Below, one piece after another: positions 58,854-64,000 of a stretch of 64,000 nt of DNA. The DNA is from Cryobacterium levicorallinum (lineage in GTDB: Bacteria > Actinomycetota > Actinomycetes > Actinomycetales > Microbacteriaceae): contig NZ_SOFE01000023.1 of the NCBI RefSeq assembly GCF_004402405.1, positions 1 to 64,000 on the forward strand. Direction: 5' to 3'. Position 1 is the stretch's first letter; every line of letters begins with the position of its first letter. The position numbers and the translations under genes are program-made. A model generated the notes under the pieces. That model had not been told where the DNA came from, did no database searches, and saw nothing but the letters and a program-made list of their open reading frames with translations.

Positions 58854-60881
58854 GTGGCTGACGGCTTTGCGCTTTTCACCGACCGATCCGTTGTCGCAAT
58901 GCGCGTCAACGGTGAGTTGAAAGATCTGGCGGCCACCGTGTTGCCGACGGATGCTGTCGAACCGGTCACCATAGATTCTCCCGATGGCCTGAATATTCTG
59001 CGCCACTCGGCCACCCACGTGCTGGCCCAGGCCGTGCAGACCGTCAACCCGGCCGCCCTCCTCGGCATCGGCCCATTCGTCACCGACGGCTTCTACTACG
59101 ACTTCGATGTGGCCGACCCGTTCACCCCCGAGGACATCAAATCGCTCGAAAAGGCGATGGACCGCATCATCCGCCAGGGCCAGCGGTTTGTGCGTCGCGT
59201 CGTCACCCACGACGAAGCCCGCGCCGAACTGGCCGCCGAACCCTACAAGCTCGAACTCATCGGCATCAAGGGCGGTCCCGGTGAGGGCGACGCTGTCGCC
59301 AACAACAGCCCGACCGCCGACGACGAGTCGGTCGAGGTCGGCGGCGCCGAGCTGACCATCTATGACAACGTCGACCCTAAGTCCGGGGAAACGGTCTGGA
59401 AGGACCTCTGCCGCGGCCCACACCTGCCCAACACCCGCATGATCGGCAACGGCTACTCACTCACCCGCCTGGCCGCCGCCTACTGGCGCGGCTCAGAGAA
59501 GAACCCGCAGCTGCAACGCATCTACGGCACCGCTTGGCCCACCAAGGACGAACTGCGCGCCTACCAGGCCCGTCAGGAAGAGGCGGCCAAGCGCGATCAC
59601 CGCAAGCTCGGTGCCGAACTCGACCTGTTCAGCTTCCCGGAGGAGATCGGCTCCGGCCTGGCCGTGTTCCATCCCAAGGGCGGGATCATTCGGCAGGAGA
59701 TGGAGAGCTACTCCCGCAAACGCCACGCCGAGGCTGGCTACGATTTCGTCTATTCACCGCACATCACCAAGTCGAACCTGTTCGAAACCTCCGGCCACCT
59801 CGACTGGTACCGCGAAGGCATGTTTCCCCCGATGCACCTCGACGAGGAACGTGACGACACCGGTCACGTCACCCGCCAGGGCGTCGACTATTACCTCAAG
59901 CCGATGAACTGCCCGTTCCACAACCTCATCTTCAAGTCCAGTGGCCGCAGCTACCGTGACCTACCGATGCGCTTGTTCGAATTCGGATCGGTCTACCGGT
60001 ACGAGAAGTCCGGCGTGCTCAACGGCCTTACCCGCGTTCGCGGCATGACCCAGGACGACGCCCACATCTACACCACCAAGGAAGGCATGAAGGAGGAGCT
60101 CACCAGCACCCTCAACTTCGTGCTGCAGCTGCTCGCCGACTACGGACTCGAGGACTACTACCTCGAACTCTCCACCAAAGACCCAAAAAAGTTCGTCGGC
60201 AGCGACGAAGCCTGGGACGAAGCCACCGAGACGCTCCGCGAGGTCGCCGAAGCCTCCGGTCTCGATCTGGTCGCCGACCCGGGTGGAGCGGCCTTCTACG
60301 GCCCCAAGATCTCGGTGCAGGCCAAGGACGCCATCGGGCGAACCTGGCAGATGTCGACCATTCAGCTCGACTTCAACCTGCCCGAACGGTTCGACCTCGA
60401 ATACACCGCGAATGACGGCAGCCGCCAGCGCCCGGTCATGATTCACCGCGCCCTGTTTGGCTCGATCGAGCGCTTCTTTGCCGTGCTCACCGAGCACTAC
60501 GCCGGGGCGTTCCCGGTCTGGCTGGCCCCGGTGCAGGTTGTCGGTATTCCCGTCTCCGAGCAGTACGGCCCCTTCCTCGACGACGTGATCGCCACCTTGA
60601 AGAAGGCCGGCGTGCGCGCCGAAGTCGACCATTCTGACGATCGCATGCAGAAGAAGATCCGCACTCACACCAAGGCCAAGGTGCCGTACCAGCTCATCGT
60701 GGGCGAAGATGACCAGGCCAACGGCGCGGTGAGCTTTCGCTTTCGCGATGGGACGCAGCAGAATGGGGTGCCGGTAGACGAGGCCGTGCGCATCATCGTG
60801 GAGTCGATCGAGAACCGTGCGCAGGTGACTACGACTCCGGTCGCCCCGGTCGCCCCCGCTGTGGCCGAAGTGCAGGCCTAG
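58854..60881 (+). CDS. thrS: threonyl-tRNA synthetase
   Basis: 675 residues from GTG 58854 (CAGGGAG upstream). N-terminal TGS domain (about 1-60), editing-type domain with [12 protein letters not shown], class II core (about 245-540) including [20 protein letters not shown] and [12 protein letters not shown], with the motif 3 region [16 protein letters not shown], and a C-terminal anticodon-binding domain. No T-box leader was seen. Confidence 0.96.
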   Translation: MADGFALFTDRSVVAMRVNGELKDLAATVLPTDAVEPVTIDSPDGLNILRHSATHVLAQAVQTVNPAALLGIGPFVTDGFYYDFDVADPFTPEDIKSLEKAMDRIIRQGQRFVRRVVTHDEARAELAAEPYKLELIGIKGGPGEGDAVANNSPTADDESVEVGGAELTIYDNVDPKSGETVWKDLCRGPHLPNTRMIGNGYSLTRLAAAYWRGSEKNPQLQRIYGTAWPTKDELRAYQARQEEAAKRDHRKLGAELDLFSFPEEIGSGLAVFHPKGGIIRQEMESYSRKRHAEAGYDFVYSPHITKSNLFETSGHLDWYREGMFPPMHLDEERDDTGHVTRQGVDYYLKPMNCPFHNLIFKSSGRSYRDLPMRLFEFGSVYRYEKSGVLNGLTRVRGMTQDDAHIYTTKEGMKEELTSTLNFVLQLLADYGLEDYYLELSTKDPKKFVGSDEAWDEATETLREVAEASGLDLVADPGGAAFYGPKISVQAKDAIGRTWQMSTIQLDFNLPERFDLEYTANDGSRQRPVMIHRALFGSIERFFAVLTEHYAGAFPVWLAPVQVVGIPVSEQYGPFLDDVIATLKKAGVRAEVDHSDDRMQKKIRTHTKAKVPYQLIVGEDDQANGAVSFRFRDGTQQNGVPVDEAVRIIVESIENRAQVTTTPVAPVAPAVAEVQA

Positions 60882-60882
60882 C

Positions 60883-61500
60883 GTGTCGGCGATTCCGGCC
60901 GATCGGCTGCGCGGTTCCGACGCGCTCGGCGCGGGTGCCAACGAAACCGATGCAGAATTCGCGGGTGTTCCGGATGCCTTCCAACGGCTCTGGACGCCGC
61001 ACCGGATGGTCTACATCCAGGACGGGCAGCAGCCGCACCCCGACGACTGCCCGTTCTGCATCGCGCCGACCCTGGACGACGAGAAGGCGCTGATCGTGGC
61101 GCGCGGCACCCATGCCTACGTGCTGCTCAACCTTTTTCCGTACAACAGCGGCCACCTGCTGGTCTGTCCGTATCGGCACGTCGCCACCTACGACCAGGCC
61201 ACTCCGGAGGAGATCGCCGAAATCGGCGAGTTCACCCAGATCGCCATGCGGGTGCTCACCCAGGTGTCGAACTGTGACGGCTTCAACATCGGTATGAATC
61301 AGGGACGTATCGCCGGGGCCGGCATCGCCGAGCACCTGCACCAGCACATCGTGCCGCGCTGGGCCTTAGACTCGAATTTTTTTCCGATCATCGCCGGCAC
61401 CAAGGCCATCCCGCGCCTGCTCGGCGAAGTTCGGCGCGAAATTGCCGACGGCTGGCCGGGCGCGTTGACTCCCTCGGCCGCCACGGCAGCTTCCCTCTAG
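60883..61500 (+). CDS. HIT domain protein
   Basis: 205 residues from GTG 60883, one base after thrS. CPFC near residue 50, then the HIT nucleotide hydrolase/transferase motif HLHQHIVPRW at the C-terminal third. Probably an AP4A-type phosphorylase or hydrolase as in mycobacterial relatives; cotranscribed with thrS. Confidence 0.88.
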   Translation: MSAIPADRLRGSDALGAGANETDAEFAGVPDAFQRLWTPHRMVYIQDGQQPHPDDCPFCIAPTLDDEKALIVARGTHAYVLLNLFPYNSGHLLVCPYRHVATYDQATPEEIAEIGEFTQIAMRVLTQVSNCDGFNIGMNQGRIAGAGIAEHLHQHIVPRWALDSNFFPIIAGTKAIPRLLGEVRREIADGWPGALTPSAATAASL

Positions 61501-61608
61501 TTTAGTTTTGCTCTAGGCCGGGCAGCGTGCTGGCACGCCCCGGTCATCCGTTCGACCGACACCAGCCGCCGACCAGACCACCACCGCGCAAGGAATATAA
61601 TCGTAGCT

Positions 61609-62511
61609 ATGACTCAATCAAACTCTGCCGAACAAGTTGGCTCGAGCCGCGTCAAGCGGGGACTCGCCGAAATGCTCAAGGGCGGCGTCATCATGGACGT
61701 CGTCACCGCTGCCCAGGCTCGCATTGCTGAAGACGCCGGCGCTGTAGCCGTCATGGCGCTCGAACGCGTTCCCGCCGATATCCGCTCGCAGGGTGGAGTT
61801 GCCCGTATGAGCGACCCTGACCTGATCGACAGCATCATTGCCGAGGTCAACATCCCGGTCATGGCGAAGACCCGCATCGGCCACTTCGTTGAGGCGCAGA
61901 TTCTTGAGGTGCTCGGCGTCGACTACATCGACGAGTCCGAAGTGCTCAGCCCGGCCGACTACGTCAACCACATCGACAAGTGGAACTTCACCATTCCCTT
62001 CGTTTGTGGTGCCACCAATCTCGGTGAGGCACTCCGCCGCATCAACGAGGGTGCGGCCATGATTCGCTCCAAGGGCGAAGCTGGCACCGGCGACGTCTCC
62101 GAGGCCACCAAGCACATTCGCACCATTAACGGAGAAATTCGTCGTCTCGGTTCGCTGAGCAAGGAAGAGCTGTACGTTGCCGCCAAGGAGCTGGCGGCGC
62201 CGTACGAACTGGTGGCTGAGATCGCCGCAACCGGAAAGCTGCCCGTTGTTCTCTTCACTGCAGGAGGTGTGGCCACCCCGGCCGACGCCGCCATGATGAT
62301 GCAGCTCGGTGCTGACGGCGTGTTCGTTGGCTCCGGCGTCTTCAAGTCGGGCAACCCCGAACAGCGTGCCGCCGCCATCGTGAAGGCTGTCACTTTCTAC
62401 GACGACGCCAAGGTCATCGCTGAGGTCTCCCGCGGTCTCGGTGAGGCCATGGTCGGCATCAACGTGTCGGACATCCCCGCACCGCACCGCCTCGCTACGC
62501 GCGGCTGGTAG
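61609..62511 (+). CDS. pdxS: pyridoxal 5'-phosphate synthase subunit PdxS
   Basis: 300 residues from ATG 61609. TIM-barrel synthase with [20 protein letters not shown], the active lysine in [27 protein letters not shown] and [17 protein letters not shown]. With PdxT it makes PLP from ribose 5-phosphate, glyceraldehyde 3-phosphate and glutamine-derived ammonia. Confidence 0.97.
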   Translation: MTQSNSAEQVGSSRVKRGLAEMLKGGVIMDVVTAAQARIAEDAGAVAVMALERVPADIRSQGGVARMSDPDLIDSIIAEVNIPVMAKTRIGHFVEAQILEVLGVDYIDESEVLSPADYVNHIDKWNFTIPFVCGATNLGEALRRINEGAAMIRSKGEAGTGDVSEATKHIRTINGEIRRLGSLSKEELYVAAKELAAPYELVAEIAATGKLPVVLFTAGGVATPADAAMMMQLGADGVFVGSGVFKSGNPEQRAAAIVKAVTFYDDAKVIAEVSRGLGEAMVGINVSDIPAPHRLATRGW

Positions 62512-62522
62512 CCCGACCGTTC

Positions 62523-63164
62523 GTGACGATTCTCTCGATGGGCACCCGACCGGCAGAGGCCGCTGTACCGGCAGGTCTGCGGGTCGGGGTGCTCGCCCTG
62601 CAGGGCGACTTTCGTGAGCACGCGCAGGTATTGCGCGCGCTCGGCGCGAACGTCGCCCTGGTGCGCCGTTCGGAAGAATTGCTCCAGGTCGACGGTCTGG
62701 TCATTCCGGGCGGCGAATCGAGCGTCATGGACAAGCTCGCCCGTACCTTCGGCCTCGCCGAACCGCTCCGCGCAGCCATCCGCGGCGGGCTGCCGGTCTA
62801 TGGAACCTGCGCGGGGCTGATCATGCTCGCCGACACGATTCTCGGTGGCATGAACGGCCAGCAGAGCCTCGGCGGACTCGACATCGCCGTGCGCCGCAAC
62901 GCCTTCGGTTCGCAGACCGCTTCCTTCGAGACCGACCTGGACATTCCGGCGCTCGGCGAGAAGCCCGTGCACGCGGTGTTCATTCGGGCGCCGATCGTGG
63001 AGACCGTCGGGCATCGGGCGACCGCACTGGCCACCCTCGCCGACGGCCGCTGCGTCGCCGTGGAACAAGGCAACCTGCTCGGCACCTCTTTTCATCCGGA
63101 AATCACCGGCGAATACCGTTTTCACCAGTATTTCCTGCAGAAATTGGTCGCCGCCGCCCGCTGA
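62523..63164 (+). CDS. pdxT: glutaminase subunit PdxT of PLP synthase
   Basis: 213 residues from GTG 62523 (ATG 62538 possible). Class I glutamine amidotransferase: VGVLALQGDFREHAQVLRAL at the start, GGESSVMDKLAR, catalytic Cys96 in YGTCAGLI, His191 and Glu193 in SFHPEITGEYRFH. Eleven bases after pdxS. Confidence 0.95.
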   Translation: MTILSMGTRPAEAAVPAGLRVGVLALQGDFREHAQVLRALGANVALVRRSEELLQVDGLVIPGGESSVMDKLARTFGLAEPLRAAIRGGLPVYGTCAGLIMLADTILGGMNGQQSLGGLDIAVRRNAFGSQTASFETDLDIPALGEKPVHAVFIRAPIVETVGHRATALATLADGRCVAVEQGNLLGTSFHPEITGEYRFHQYFLQKLVAAAR

Positions 63165-63238
63165 TGCCAGGCCCAATTGTGCCGCGCGCGCGAGTGTGGC
63201 TAGGGTTCAGACATGACTCAGACAACCGGTGGTCAACG

Positions 63239-63808
63239 ATGACCCGATATGTAGCACTGCTCCGTGGCATCAACGTCAACGGCATCACCATCGCAATGAG
63301 CGATCTCGCCGACACATTTCGCGAACTCGGCTTCACCGACGTCAAAACGGTGTTGGCGAGCGGCAATGTAATCTTCAGCATCGACAGTCCGCTCGTCGAC
63401 ACTCCGCTGATTAACAAAGTGGATGCCGCAGCCCTCAAGGCGCGCATCGAAGCCGCCCTGACGGCTCGCTTCGAGTACGAAGCATGGATCGTGCTCGTCG
63501 ACGCCGAATCGCTCGACCGCATCGTGCGCTCGTACCCGTTCGACGCCGACCGCGACGGCTGGCACCCCTATGTCATGTTCTCCTCCGACCCCGGCCACCT
63601 CAGTGAGCTGGCCGGACACGCCAAGGAACTCGATGCCACCGACGAACGCATCGAACTCGGCCACGGCGTGCTGTACTGGGAGGTGCGCAAAGCCGTCGGC
63701 ATCAAGAGTGCCTTCAGTAAGAAGAGCGCCAAGCTCAAGTACCGCGACACCACCACCACCCGCAACCTGCACACGCTGCACAAGCTGCTGGAAGTCACAC
63801 CGGGATAG
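63239..63808 (+). CDS. DUF1697 domain protein
   Basis: 189 residues from ATG 63239. YVALLRGINVNG at the N-terminus, LGFTDVKTVLASGNVIF and TTTTRNLHTLHKLLE at the C-terminus are DUF1697 hallmarks. Function unknown. It lies between the PLP genes and yebC. Confidence 0.85.
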   Translation: MTRYVALLRGINVNGITIAMSDLADTFRELGFTDVKTVLASGNVIFSIDSPLVDTPLINKVDAAALKARIEAALTARFEYEAWIVLVDAESLDRIVRSYPFDADRDGWHPYVMFSSDPGHLSELAGHAKELDATDERIELGHGVLYWEVRKAVGIKSAFSKKSAKLKYRDTTTTRNLHTLHKLLEVTPG

Positions 63809-63860
63809 ACTGAGTCGGCACCAAGCGTGCACCGACTTCGCAGCGATCATCAGAGCCTGA

Positions 63861-63905
63861 TCGAGCACAACTCATTCGAACACAGCTTGTTCGAGCACAA
63901 CAACG
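63861..63905. repeat. three 15-bp tandem repeats upstream of yebC
   Basis: TCGAGCACAA at 63861, TCGAACACAG at 63876 and TCGAGCACAA at 63891 repeat with a period of exactly 15 bases. The last copy ends near the yebC ribosome binding site. Confidence 0.7.
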
Positions 63906-63913
63906 GGAGATGT

Positions 63914-64000
63914 ATGTCCGGGCATTCCAAATGGGCCACCACCAAGCACCAGAAGGCGGTCACCGACTCCAGACGAGCCAAGGCGTTCGCCAAGCTCATC
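63914..64000 (+). CDS. yebC: YebC/PmpR family regulator or translation factor, 5' part
   Basis: The ATG at 63914 (GGGAGA upstream) starts [20 protein letters not shown] and continues RAKAFAKLI to the window edge; this is the conserved YebC N-terminus. In many bacteria yebC precedes the ruvCAB DNA repair genes, which would lie outside the window. Confidence 0.93.
   Translation, partial: MSGHSKWATTKHQKAVTDSRRAKAFAKLI

Noticed and set aside
63872..63895. LexA (SOS) box upstream of yebC
   Set aside because: CGAAC and GTTCG are separated by seven bases; the actinobacterial LexA box needs four. The spacing comes from the 15-bp repeat.

Overview
The window is high-GC DNA from an actinobacterium, most likely a member of the Microbacteriaceae. 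The evidence is the set of actinobacterial family proteins (SepH, DUF3000, DUF3093, DUF3159, DUF3710, DUF4193, a MarP-type protease, a sortase-E-like LAxTG surface protein), the blocks dut-DUF3710-DUF3159-acnA-dxs and thrS-HIT-pdxS-pdxT-yebC, many GTG starts with 4-nt ATGA/GTGA overlaps, and a very frequent octamer CGGATGCC. The species cannot be named from the sequence alone.

Layout. 1-3610: degraded genes (a DUF222 HNH-type gene with an in-frame stop, a frameshifted membrane protein), a DUF2079 membrane protein and a small zinc-ribbon protein. 3774-9620: thiamine block, with minus-strand thiO-thiS-thiG-thiF/moeZ, plus-strand thiE, and a minus-strand thiD-tenA fusion behind a TPP riboswitch. 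9693-13882: E2, E1-beta and E1-alpha of a 2-oxoacid dehydrogenase complex plus an Lrp/AsnC regulator. 13890-18666: MpaB-like oxygenase, YceI, a decayed VapBC pair, a phosphotransferase and nitronate monooxygenase. 18882-26732: glutamine-type ABC transporter, FUSC transporter, an AlkZ remnant, sepH, DUF4193, DUF3093, dut, DUF3710 and DUF3159. 26944-31876: acnA and dxs.

31877-40996 is an accessory island between convergent dxs and the fatty-acid beta-oxidation genes. Two deleted copies of the same ISAzo13-like insertion sequence lie in direct orientation at its ends. Inside are a helicase gene (hrpA) reduced to in-order scraps, an intact 1668-residue membrane-anchored multicopper oxidase, and, on the right, an LAxTG protein without its signal peptide, an ugd fragment and a long hairpin. 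The oxidase has three repeated modules (six predicted cupredoxin domains), a complete ten-ligand copper set in permuted order, and Phe at the type-1 axial position. It is the most interesting object in the window.

41098-56325: fadB/fadA-like beta-oxidation genes, ribonuclease D, DUF3000, a hydrolase, sufE with a sulfurtransferase, zapE, an ammonium transporter with a GlnR-like box, a MarP-like protease, DUF2071, an SDR protein and an M50 protease. 56396-57160: four tRNA genes (Val-CAC on minus; Gly-GCC, Cys-GCA and Val-GAC on plus). 57311-64000: DUF1918, an Ig-like secreted protein, thrS, a HIT protein, the pyridoxal-phosphate synthase pair pdxS/pdxT, DUF1697, and the start of yebC, which is cut by the window end.

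The core is mostly vitamin-cofactor synthesis (thiamine, PLP, isoprenoid precursor via dxs), central carbon and fatty-acid metabolism and nitrogen uptake. Decay is concentrated at the left end, around 15.5-16.2 kb, at 22.3 kb and in the island. Several pseudogene calls rest on single-base indels or one substitution, so read errors must be excluded before they are taken as biology.
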